Positions 45,512 through 53,435 of a DNA stretch of 64,000 nucleotides are shown in pieces. Position 1 is the stretch's first letter. Every line of letters begins with the position of its first letter. The translations under genes were made by a program, and so were the position numbers. This DNA is from CAYZJB01 sp964478735 (GTDB lineage: Bacteria > CLD3 > SB21). The notes under the pieces were generated by a model. The model had not been told where the DNA came from. It saw only the letters and a program-made list of their open reading frames with translations, and did not search any database. The stretch lies in NCBI GenBank assembly GCA_964478735.1, contig CAYZJB010000010.1, positions 1 through 64,000 on the forward strand, read 5' to 3'.

Positions 45512-46743
45512 TCGATTCACTTCAGCTCACGGACTGGGATTTTCTGACCTTACCGGAAGCCCTGCGGCGCACGTTGGCCGGGCTTCCACGATGTGCGCTG
45601 GCGGACATTTTTGTCGAATCGACCTCCGAATCCACGATGATCCTGTCGAACACGGCAACTCAGCACACGTCTCAACGAAATCGGAACGGTTACGGCATCC
45701 GGCAGATCGATTTTTCAAACGCTCTCCATTACCGGCATTTCCCGTTGTTGCGCTGCGGTAGGCATCCGGCTTTGGAGCCGGTACTCCGGCAAGTGAAGTC
45801 CCTTATTGATGAATCATTTTCATTCTGGCCGCTTGCAGAGACGATCACCGTGCGGAGGCGGGACATTGCCAGGGACATCGTCATTGCGGACCGCGATGGA
45901 CTTTTTATCAAAAAATCTGATCATCGGATTGAAGTATGGGTCGACGTCCACCATCATGGAAATGCCAGCGGGCGAACCAGCCGCCGGTGGAGGGACGATA
46001 GCGACGAGGACCTCCGAGCGATAGTCCGGGAAGCCGTACGTCATGCGGAGTCGGATCTCGAAGCGGTGGCGCTGAAACCCGGCGAATATGATGTCGTACT
46101 CGCGGCGGGCGAAACCGCGATGTTCGTGCATGAAATCTTCGGGCACGCGATGGAGGCGGACGTAGTGGCAACCCCCGTTGCATCTGAATTCGTAACGGTG
46201 ATCGACCGCTGTCCGGAAGATCGGACGCGACCGGACGATGAAGGAACGCAGCACCGTCCGGTTGTACTCATCGACCGTGGCCGGCCCGCAGCGCGGCTTA
46301 CGGATCGTACAACCGCCATGACGATGCCGCAAACGTCTACCGGAAATGGACGTCGCCAGGACTATCGGCATATTCCGATTCCGCGCATGTGGGAAACGTA
46401 CCTGGCAGCCGGAAACGATCTCGCGGATGAAATCGTTCAGTCCGTCAAAAACGGCGTTTACGCGGAAGAGGTCGAGGCCGGTCATACGTATTCCGACACC
46501 GACGAAGTTTTTCTTAAAATCACCCGGGGTCGACGAATCGAAAATGGAAAACTGACGTATCCGGTCAAACCCCTGTGCCTTACAGGGCGTCGGCCGTCGA
46601 TAGGAGCGGCCGTTGCGCAAGTCGGACAAGACTTGAAATTTGACACACGGGCAACGTACTGTGGGAAGGCCGGCCAGTGGATTCCCGTCGGGTTAGGCCA
46701 GCCAACCGTCATGCTGAAAAGTGTCCGTCTGGGTTACCTGTAG
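45508..46743 (+). CDS. TldD/PmbA-family metalloprotease
   Basis: A 411-residue protein. HEIFGHAMEAD (208 on) is the zinc motif HExxxH with the following Glu of the TldD subunit, and the C-terminal CGKAGQWIPVGLGQP carries the conserved Cys. TldD normally works with inactive TldE/PmbA as a heterodimer that degrades unfolded peptides and matures microcins and quinone cofactors. No TldE partner is in the window. The GTG at 45508 overlaps the pseudo-receiver stop; a frame beginning at 45379 lies within that gene. It is somewhat shorter than E. coli TldD (481). Confidence 0.88.
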   Translation: MIDSLQLTDWDFLTLPEALRRTLAGLPRCALADIFVESTSESTMILSNTATQHTSQRNRNGYGIRQIDFSNALHYRHFPLLRCGRHPALEPVLRQVKSLIDESFSFWPLAETITVRRRDIARDIVIADRDGLFIKKSDHRIEVWVDVHHHGNASGRTSRRWRDDSDEDLRAIVREAVRHAESDLEAVALKPGEYDVVLAAGETAMFVHEIFGHAMEADVVATPVASEFVTVIDRCPEDRTRPDDEGTQHRPVVLIDRGRPAARLTDRTTAMTMPQTSTGNGRRQDYRHIPIPRMWETYLAAGNDLADEIVQSVKNGVYAEEVEAGHTYSDTDEVFLKITRGRRIENGKLTYPVKPLCLTGRRPSIGAAVAQVGQDLKFDTRATYCGKAGQWIPVGLGQPTVMLKSVRLGYL

Positions 46744-46769
46744 CCCGCAACATTGAAATCAGGAGTATT

Positions 46770-47249
46770 ATGGAAAAATTAGAACCCAAAAAAGCGGAAC
46801 CCGTCAGCAGCTGGCACATAGTCTTTCCAAATGACGCCAATCCGCACGGCACGATGTTCGGCGGAAAAGTTATGGCGATCATGGACATTCAGGCCGGTAT
46901 CGCGGCGACCCAGTATGCCCGCCATGCGGTCGTGACGGCGTCGACGGAGGCCGTCGACTTCATGATACCCGTCAAGGTCGGGGACCGGCTTGAGACGATC
47001 GCACGGGTGACCTACGTCGGGAAAACGTCGATGGTCGTCAAGGTCGACGTTTTTGCGGAAAATCCGATCAGCGGGAAACGGAAACACTGTACCACCGCCT
47101 ATTTCAACATGGTCGCTCTCGATGAAGACGGCGCCCCCGCGGCCGTTCCGCCCCTGGTTGTCGATTCACCGGATGCCCGGCGCGAATTTGAACTGGCGGA
47201 ACACATCAAACGTGCCGCTCTGGAACGTAAGAAAAAACTCCTCGAATGA
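46770..47249 (+). CDS. Acyl-CoA thioesterase (hotdog, YciA/BACH type)
   Basis: A 159-residue hotdog-fold enzyme hydrolysing acyl-CoA. FPNDANPHGTMFGGKVMAIM is the hallmark active-site region (Asn and Gly-rich helix), and VDFMIPVKVGDRLETIARV is the second conserved stretch. The start at 46770 is set by AGGAG at 46761-46765; a frame from 46677 overlaps the TldD-like gene. A charged helical tail (AEHIKRAALERKKKLLE) ends the protein. Confidence 0.94.
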   Translation: MEKLEPKKAEPVSSWHIVFPNDANPHGTMFGGKVMAIMDIQAGIAATQYARHAVVTASTEAVDFMIPVKVGDRLETIARVTYVGKTSMVVKVDVFAENPISGKRKHCTTAYFNMVALDEDGAPAAVPPLVVDSPDARREFELAEHIKRAALERKKKLLE

Positions 47250-47322
47250 ACCGAGACCCTGAGAAAGCTGTAGAATCTCAATACGAATTTCTGTAGCTTG
47301 CCCGTTCATTGAAAGATTCCCG

Positions 47323-48048
47323 ATGGACGTTTCCAGGTACTCCGAAGAAATTGATATTCTGAAGCCCATTGCCATCGTCGTCGTGATCATTTTTCTCATG
47401 ACGACGTTGCATTATTCCACCCCGATCAACGAATCCGATCCGGCGGTAATTTTCATTACGTTGCTCGGGTTCATGCTCATCCTGTCGTACAACGTCGGCA
47501 AGATCCTGTCGCGTTTCCGTCTGCCGAAACTGACGATTTATATCATCACGGGGATTCTGTGCGGGCCTTATGTTACGGGGTTTGTCAGTCAGGAGGTCGT
47601 GGGCAACCTCAAGTTCGTCGATAATCTCGCCGGCGAGCAAACCGTGTTGTTCATCATTGGCGTCGCCTTCATGAGTTATGAACTGGCGACGTTCTTCCAT
47701 TACGAAGTGTTGTTGCTCGGTGTCACGGCAGGATTCTGCGTGCAGAATTTTTCGAAACAAGGTGAGATGCTGATCAATCACACCGAAGAAAGTATGCCCG
47801 TTGTGTATCCCGTTTCCTTTTCGATCGCCGGAGCCAAACTGAGTTTAATCGACCTGGTGATTTCCGTTGTCGGCATCAATCAGATCATCGGTCCGATCTT
47901 TTTCAAATATGCATTGGACACATCCGGCGAAATTTCGGATGAAGCCTGGAAAGCGCCCGCCGAAACCTTGATCCGGCCGCGGCTTGGAGATACCGTGGAT
48001 GGAACGGGGTCGCCGCTGGAAGAAGAAAAAACGGTCAAGGAGTCGTGA
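47323..48048 (+). CDS. Cation:proton antiporter, internally shortened
   Basis: A 241-residue membrane protein with the ends of a CPA2-type monovalent cation:proton antiporter. The N-terminal third is normal (LTIYIITGILCGPYVTGFVS). After FVDNLA (residue ~103) it jumps to what looks like a late helix (VLFIIGVAFMSYELATFF), then HYEVLLLGVTAGFCVQNFS and FSIAGAKL. After residue ~177 it jumps again to VVGINQIIGPIFFKYAL. Full members have about 400 or more residues, so two blocks of helices, including most of the ion path, appear missing, both in frame. Real product, decaying gene or collapsed assembly cannot be distinguished. The C-terminal ~40 residues are polar. Its stop overlaps the next start. 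Confidence 0.7.
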   Translation: MDVSRYSEEIDILKPIAIVVVIIFLMTTLHYSTPINESDPAVIFITLLGFMLILSYNVGKILSRFRLPKLTIYIITGILCGPYVTGFVSQEVVGNLKFVDNLAGEQTVLFIIGVAFMSYELATFFHYEVLLLGVTAGFCVQNFSKQGEMLINHTEESMPVVYPVSFSIAGAKLSLIDLVISVVGINQIIGPIFFKYALDTSGEISDEAWKAPAETLIRPRLGDTVDGTGSPLEEEKTVKES

Positions 48049-48554
48049 TGGGCCGGTTTATTATTGATATTTCCAAAGAATACCTCAAATTCAGTGCGGC
48101 CCATTTTACGATCTTCAGCGACAGTTCACTCGAACTGCTACACGGGCATAATTATTATGTAGCGCTTCGGTTGGAAGCCCGGGAGGCGGACAACGGGCTC
48201 GTACTCGATTTCAAACTCCTGAAGGACATGCTGCGCCGCGTGTGTGATGAACTGGATGAAAAAATCTTGTTGCCGATGGAATCGCCGCTATTGAAGATAT
48301 CGAGACACGAAGGCCGTTTTGTCGTGACGTTTCACGGCGCCGGGTTCAAAAAGACTTATGAATTTCCCTGCGAAGACGTCATGCTCCTTCCGCTGGATAA
48401 TGTGACCTGCGAGAGCCTCGCCCGGTACGCGTGCGAGGAGTTTATCAAACATTTCGGTACGGATCATCAGTTTGAACTTGCCAATGTCATCTCGATTGCC
48501 GTATCCGTCGAAGAGACGCGCGGACAATCTGTAAGTTATATCTGGGACAATTGA
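48048..48554 (+). CDS. PTPS/QueD-family protein lacking catalytic Cys and His
   Basis: A 168-residue protein of the 6-pyruvoyl-tetrahydropterin synthase / 6-carboxytetrahydropterin synthase fold. Zinc ligands are kept: His19 in FSAAHF and His32/His34 in LLHGHNY. LVLDFKLLK and the terminal VEET substrate-binding Glu are also present. The nucleophilic Cys four residues before HGH is Leu28, and the Asp-His dyad reads LDEK (Asp70-Glu71) rather than LDHx. It also has about 40 extra residues (about 80-118). Either it uses different chemistry or is not a synthase. AAGGAG at 48037 favours the ATG at 48048 over a GTG three bases earlier. Confidence 0.82.
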   Translation: MGRFIIDISKEYLKFSAAHFTIFSDSSLELLHGHNYYVALRLEAREADNGLVLDFKLLKDMLRRVCDELDEKILLPMESPLLKISRHEGRFVVTFHGAGFKKTYEFPCEDVMLLPLDNVTCESLARYACEEFIKHFGTDHQFELANVISIAVSVEETRGQSVSYIWDN

Positions 48555-48567
48555 ATAAAAGGAACGT

Positions 48568-49587
48568 ATGGCCGTCAAATCGAAAACCAAAAAGCCGAAA
48601 GCGCGCGTTTCACCGAAACCGAAGAACCTGTTGTCGGCGGACGACTATGTGAAGATGTACCGCTTCATGAAGCTCATGCGCCAGTTCGATCAAGGTATCA
48701 TTCGACTTTATCGGCAGAACAAGATGATCGGCGGTGCGTACTCCGGCTGGGGTAATGAAGCGACCGCCGTCGGCAGTGCGTATGCATTGGAACCGCACGA
48801 CTATCTTTATCCGATGCACCGGGACATCGGCGCGCATTTTGTCAAGGGACAATCGGCGCGTGTATTGATGCTCAATCATCTTGCCAAAGGCACCGGTCCG
48901 ACGCGGGGAGTGGACGGAACAGGGCATTATTATGATAAATCGCTGCGTATCGTGGGCAACATCAGCCACCTGGCGGCAATGATCCCGATGGCCGTCGGCA
49001 CGGCCTTGGCGTCGGTGAAGAAAAAAGAAAATGCGGTTGTCATGAACTATATCGGGGACGGCGGGATGAACGTCGGCGAATTTCACGAAGGCCTGAACAT
49101 GGCGGCCGTCTGGAAACTCCCGTTCATTCTGATCATCGAAAACAATCAATACGCGTACTCGACGCCGACGCATTTGCAGTATGCCTGCGAACACCCCGTC
49201 GACCGGGCCGAAGGGTACGGCATTCCGGGCGTACGCGTGGATGGAACGAATATCCTCGAGGTTTATCGTGTCTGCAAAGAAGCGGTCGACCGGGCGCGCC
49301 GGGGCGACGGTCCGACGCTGATCGAATCGGTCACCATGCGTATGCGGGGCCATGCCGAGCACGACAGCCACGAGTATTATCCGAAAGGGCTTTTGGAAAA
49401 ATGGCAAAAGAAGGACCCGATCGCACAATTTGAAAAATTTTTGCTCGACAAAAAGGTCTTAACGCCCAAAGACATCAAGGCGATCGAAACATCCGTGGTC
49501 GCCGAAATCGAAGAGGCCATTGCCTTTGCGGATGAGGCGCCGTACCCGCCCGGAGAACAGGCGGCGGAATGGGTTTATGCGGAGTAA
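48568..49587 (+). CDS. 2-oxoacid dehydrogenase E1 component, alpha subunit (first copy)
   Basis: A 339-residue thiamine-diphosphate-dependent subunit of a pyruvate/branched-chain/acetoin dehydrogenase. The ThDP motif begins GDGGMNVGEFHEGLNMAA and ends IIENN. N-terminal Lys-rich 20 residues precede the domain. Phosphorylation-loop-like SVTMRMRGHAEHD is conserved. It needs an E1-beta partner; one is encoded at 56943. A second alpha-type subunit is encoded at 52396. No E2 or E3 gene is in the window. Substrate undecided. Confidence 0.92.
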   Translation: MAVKSKTKKPKARVSPKPKNLLSADDYVKMYRFMKLMRQFDQGIIRLYRQNKMIGGAYSGWGNEATAVGSAYALEPHDYLYPMHRDIGAHFVKGQSARVLMLNHLAKGTGPTRGVDGTGHYYDKSLRIVGNISHLAAMIPMAVGTALASVKKKENAVVMNYIGDGGMNVGEFHEGLNMAAVWKLPFILIIENNQYAYSTPTHLQYACEHPVDRAEGYGIPGVRVDGTNILEVYRVCKEAVDRARRGDGPTLIESVTMRMRGHAEHDSHEYYPKGLLEKWQKKDPIAQFEKFLLDKKVLTPKDIKAIETSVVAEIEEAIAFADEAPYPPGEQAAEWVYAE

Positions 49588-49592
49588 TCGTT

Positions 49593-50924
49593 ATGATCAA
49601 ACATTTCGGCTTCGTGCTGGCCATGTCGATCGGTGTGGCCGGTTCTGATCAACCCCAATTGATCTTTCATTACGAGATCAAGTCCATTCAACTCGAAAAC
49701 GGGTTGCGTGTCGTTGCGGTTCCATTCGACAGTCCCGGTATCGTGGCCTACTACACGGTGGTACGGACGGGATCGCGCAATGAAGTGGAGCCCGGGAAAT
49801 CGGGGTTTGCACACTTTTTCGAACATATGATGTTCCGCGGTACGGAAAAATTCAGCGCGGAAGCATTCAACAAGGAAATGGTCAGGCTCGGCGCGGATTT
49901 TAACGCGTTTACCGACGACGACTGGACTTGTTATACCAACGTGGTCCCGGCGGCCGGGCTGGAAAAGATTATCGAACTGGAGGCCGACCGTTTTCAAAAC
50001 TTGAAGTATACGGAAGACGCGTTCAAGATCGAAGCGGGCGCCATTCTCGGCGAATACGGGAAAAGTGCATCGAATCCGTTTTTGTTGATTTATGAAAAAA
50101 TGGCCGAACTCGCTTTTCAGAAGCACACCTACGGCCATACGACGATCGGGTATCTGAAGGACATTCAGGATATGCCCAACCAGTATGCATACAGCCTCGA
50201 ATTTTACGATCGATGGTATCGGCCGGAAAATTGTGTCGTGGTCGTGGTCGGCGATTTCGACATGAAGGTCCTCGATGACGCGGTTCGACGGCACTACGGC
50301 TCATGGACGCGCCGCGATTTTAAAGTCGACATTCCGGTTGAGGAGGAACAGAAGACCGCGCGTCGTGAGGAATTGACGTGGCCGGGTCCAACGTTGCCGG
50401 TCATCATGACGGGTTACAAAATCCCTTCATTTTCGACTCGGGATAAAGAATACGCGGCCCTCGATATCTTAGGGTCGTACTATTTTGGCGAGACGTCCGA
50501 AGTGTATCAGGACCTGGTCGTGCGCCGGCAACTTGCGGAATCGCTGTCCTACATCAATGCCGACCGCCGGGACCCGAACCTGTTTTATATCTATGCACGA
50601 TTGAAGAACGCCGGGGACCTTCCGATTTGCGAAAACGCCATCCGGACGGCCGTACAGAAGGCCCGGGAACAAAAAATCGAGGCCGCTGATCTGATCGCAA
50701 TTAAATCTCGTTTAAAATATTCCTTCGCTATGAGTCTCGACAGTCCCGGACGAATCGCGCTCACCCTGGGAAATATGATCAATCTGACCGGAGATGCAGG
50801 CGACATCAACACGCTGTATCAACGGTATGACGAAGTCAATGCCGACGACGTTCAGCGCGTGGCCCGGCAGTATTTCGACACGACCCGCAGTACCACGGTC
50901 ACGCTCAAACCGACAGGAAAGTGA
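49593..50924 (+). CDS. M16 zinc metallopeptidase, catalytic partner
   Basis: A 443-residue pitrilysin-family peptidase. HFFEH at residues 74-78 is the inverted zinc motif, followed by MMFRGTEKFSAEAFN and by EAGAILGEYGKS, which carries the third ligand Glu region. A weak signal-like N-terminus (HFGFVLAMSIGVAGS) suggests export. I start at the ATG at 49593; a longer frame begins at 49569 inside the E1-alpha gene. The following gene encodes a non-catalytic M16 lipoprotein, and the pair likely forms a heterodimer. Confidence 0.93.
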   Translation: MIKHFGFVLAMSIGVAGSDQPQLIFHYEIKSIQLENGLRVVAVPFDSPGIVAYYTVVRTGSRNEVEPGKSGFAHFFEHMMFRGTEKFSAEAFNKEMVRLGADFNAFTDDDWTCYTNVVPAAGLEKIIELEADRFQNLKYTEDAFKIEAGAILGEYGKSASNPFLLIYEKMAELAFQKHTYGHTTIGYLKDIQDMPNQYAYSLEFYDRWYRPENCVVVVVGDFDMKVLDDAVRRHYGSWTRRDFKVDIPVEEEQKTARREELTWPGPTLPVIMTGYKIPSFSTRDKEYAALDILGSYYFGETSEVYQDLVVRRQLAESLSYINADRRDPNLFYIYARLKNAGDLPICENAIRTAVQKAREQKIEAADLIAIKSRLKYSFAMSLDSPGRIALTLGNMINLTGDAGDINTLYQRYDEVNADDVQRVARQYFDTTRSTTVTLKPTGK

Positions 50925-50932
50925 GGGACGTT

Positions 50933-52399
50933 ATGAACAGGCGCTTGATTTGGATGATCGTCGTTTTGGCCTGCGGAGAATCGGGAGGGATCAAGATGAT
51001 CACGGAAAAAAACAGATCGGACATCATTACGTTTCGCGTGCAGTTCCAGACCGGTTCTATCGACGATCCGAAGGGGCGGGAAGGACTGAACGCCCTGACG
51101 GCGCTTTTGATGAGCGACGCGGGTACGACGTCCATGACGTACGAAGGGGTTCTTAAAAGGCTATATCCGATGGCCGCACAAATCACCGCCGTCTACGATA
51201 AAGAAACGACGACGTTTATCGGATCGTGCCATCGCGACAGTCTCAATCCTTTTTATGACATTTTCATTTCACTGCTGACGTCGCCGCGTTTCGATTCGGC
51301 CGATTTTGAGAGAAACCGCGATGGGTTGTCCAATTACCTCAAATCGACCCTACGTCACAACGACGATGAGGAACTGAGCAAGGTCGCGCTTGAAACCCAG
51401 ATGTTCGATAATCATCCCTATGGGCATCCGGTACACGGCACTGTGACAGGCCTCGATTCGATCACACTCGACGACGTTCGATCGTATTACCGTACACGAA
51501 TCGGACGGAACAATGTCGTGGTCGGTCTTGCCGGAAATTATCCTGACGAATTACCCCACCGCATCGAACAAGACATGGCCCGTCTGCCACAGGTCGATGG
51601 TTCGAGGCCCTCGCTGCCACCGGTCAACGCACCCGCGGGGATCGATGTTACGATCATCGAAAAAAAATCGTTTTCGACGGCGATCGCCTTCGGATTTCCC
51701 ATTTCCGTTACCCGATCCCAAAACGATTTTTATCCGTTGCTGATGGTCAACAGTTATTTCGGCGAACATCGGAATTCCCAGGGTATCCTGTATAACGAAA
51801 TTCGTGAGAAACGCGGGATGAATTACGGAAACTATTCGTACGTGGAATACTTCCGGCAGGACCCCGGGACCCGTTTTACCTCTCCAAACATTCCACGTCG
51901 CCAGCAGTATTTTTCCGTCTGGATCCGTCCGCTGGCGCATGAAAACGCCGTATTCGCCTTAAAATGTGCGCTTTACGAGCTCGACAAACTTGTTGAGAAG
52001 GGGATCGATCAGCAACAGCTGGACTTGTCCCGTCAATTCATGACCCATTATTCCAAACTGTTTGTTCAGACGCAGTCCCGTCGCCTCGGTTTCAAAATGG
52101 ATTCAGACTGGTACGGGTCGGATTATCTGATCGATAAAATCGAAAAGGAGTTGCCGCGCTGGAACCTCGATCAAGTCAACGCGGTCATAAAAAAATATTT
52201 ACAGGCGCGAAACATTAAGGTTATCATCGTGACCGAAGATGCGGAGAAAATCAAACAGCAATTGCTCAGCCACACGCCTTCGACGCCGCAATACCGGTCA
52301 AAACCTTCGGAGGATGTTCTCGAAGCAGATCGGATCATATCCGTCTATCCGCTGAATGTCCAGAATATCCGGGTCCTTTCGACGGAGGCGATGTTTTGA
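50933..52399 (+). CDS. M16 peptidase-like lipoprotein, non-catalytic partner
   Basis: A 488-residue M16-fold protein. MNRRLIWMIVVLAC gives a lipobox (Cys14). Where the catalytic partner has HxxEH this protein has GREGLNALTALLMSDAG, so the zinc site is absent. The C-terminal half keeps the R/Y substrate-binding region (ILYNEIREKRGMNYGNYSYV). GAGGG at 50923 supports the ATG at 50933; a GTG at 50921 overlaps the upstream stop. Lipidation would anchor the M16 pair in the envelope. Confidence 0.9.
   Translation: MNRRLIWMIVVLACGESGGIKMITEKNRSDIITFRVQFQTGSIDDPKGREGLNALTALLMSDAGTTSMTYEGVLKRLYPMAAQITAVYDKETTTFIGSCHRDSLNPFYDIFISLLTSPRFDSADFERNRDGLSNYLKSTLRHNDDEELSKVALETQMFDNHPYGHPVHGTVTGLDSITLDDVRSYYRTRIGRNNVVVGLAGNYPDELPHRIEQDMARLPQVDGSRPSLPPVNAPAGIDVTIIEKKSFSTAIAFGFPISVTRSQNDFYPLLMVNSYFGEHRNSQGILYNEIREKRGMNYGNYSYVEYFRQDPGTRFTSPNIPRRQQYFSVWIRPLAHENAVFALKCALYELDKLVEKGIDQQQLDLSRQFMTHYSKLFVQTQSRRLGFKMDSDWYGSDYLIDKIEKELPRWNLDQVNAVIKKYLQARNIKVIIVTEDAEKIKQQLLSHTPSTPQYRSKPSEDVLEADRIISVYPLNVQNIRVLSTEAMF
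52384..52388 (+). promoter_or_regulatory. Shine-Dalgarno supporting a TTG start
   Basis: GGAGG seven bases before TTG at 52396. No ATG or GTG follows at a better distance, so TTG is the likely start of the second E1-alpha gene. Confidence 0.7.
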
Positions 52400-53430
52400 A
52401 CAAGTCCGCTAACCATAAAAAAACCGCTCGTTCATATCGCCGATCGACTGAACTGAATTTAAAATCATACGATCCGACGGCCGAACAGATGAAGCAGATG
52501 TTTTATTTCATGCTGCTCAACCGCGCCTTTGACGACCGGATTGCGAAGCTCTATCGGCAGGGCAAGATCATCGGAGCCGCCTACGGCAGCCGTGGACAGG
52601 AAGCCACCAGCATCGGTTCCGCGTATGCTTTGGGAAAAGACGACATCGTCGGGCCGATCATCCGCAATGCGGGCGCCATTCTGGTTCGCGGTCTTCCGAT
52701 CAAAAATTTTCTGTCTAATTTTGTCGGACGCGGGACGACCCCGACGTCGGGCAAAGACGGCAATTCCCATCTCGGTGATCTGTCGTTAGGGATTTTTGCG
52801 CCCATTTCTCATCTGGGGAGCCTGGTCATCAACCTTGCCGGTTGTGCGCTGGCGTTCAAAATAAAAAAACAACCCCGAGTCGCCCTGACGTACATTGGCG
52901 ACGGCGGAACGTCGACGGGCGAATTTCACGAAGGGCTCAACATGGCGGCCGTGTGGAAATTGCCGTTTGTTCTGATTATCGAAAATAATCAATGGGCGTA
53001 CTCAACCCCGACGGCGTACCAGAGCCGTAACGTCGACCTTGCCGTCAAAGGCAAGGCGTACGGTGTCGAAGCCATCGTCGTCGATGGTAACGATGTATTC
53101 GAAGTCTTTCGTGTTTCGCGCTACGCCATCGAAAAAGCGCGTGCCGGTCAGGGCCCGATCTTGATCGAATCCAAGACCATGCGAATGAAAGGGCACGCGG
53201 AACACGACGATGCGTTTTACGTGCCCAAATCCATGTTTGAGGAGTGGCAAAAACGCGATCCGCTTACGCTGGCAGAGACCGTCCTGAAAAAGATGAAGAT
53301 CGTTTCAACGTCTGAAATCCAGGTCTTAAAGGACCGCGTAGAACAGGAAATGGCCGAAGCCGAAGCGTTTGCCCTCGACGCGCCGTTCCCAGTACCCGCC
53401 GATGCGGCAACCGGGGTGTACGCGGATTGA
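52396..53430 (+). CDS. 2-oxoacid dehydrogenase E1 component, alpha subunit (second copy)
   Basis: A 344-residue paralogue of the E1-alpha encoded at 48568. The ThDP motif runs from GDGGTSTGEFHEGLNMAAVW to IIENNQ. It differs in the stretch where copy one has YPMHRDIGAHFVKG, reading GPIIRNAGAILVRG. The TTG start at 52396 overlaps the M16 stop and is supported by a GGAGG. The alpha copies may share the one E1-beta at 56943, or one may have another partner elsewhere. Confidence 0.9.
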   Translation: MNKSANHKKTARSYRRSTELNLKSYDPTAEQMKQMFYFMLLNRAFDDRIAKLYRQGKIIGAAYGSRGQEATSIGSAYALGKDDIVGPIIRNAGAILVRGLPIKNFLSNFVGRGTTPTSGKDGNSHLGDLSLGIFAPISHLGSLVINLAGCALAFKIKKQPRVALTYIGDGGTSTGEFHEGLNMAAVWKLPFVLIIENNQWAYSTPTAYQSRNVDLAVKGKAYGVEAIVVDGNDVFEVFRVSRYAIEKARAGQGPILIESKTMRMKGHAEHDDAFYVPKSMFEEWQKRDPLTLAETVLKKMKIVSTSEIQVLKDRVEQEMAEAEAFALDAPFPVPADAATGVYAD

Positions 53431-53435
53431 ACGGC

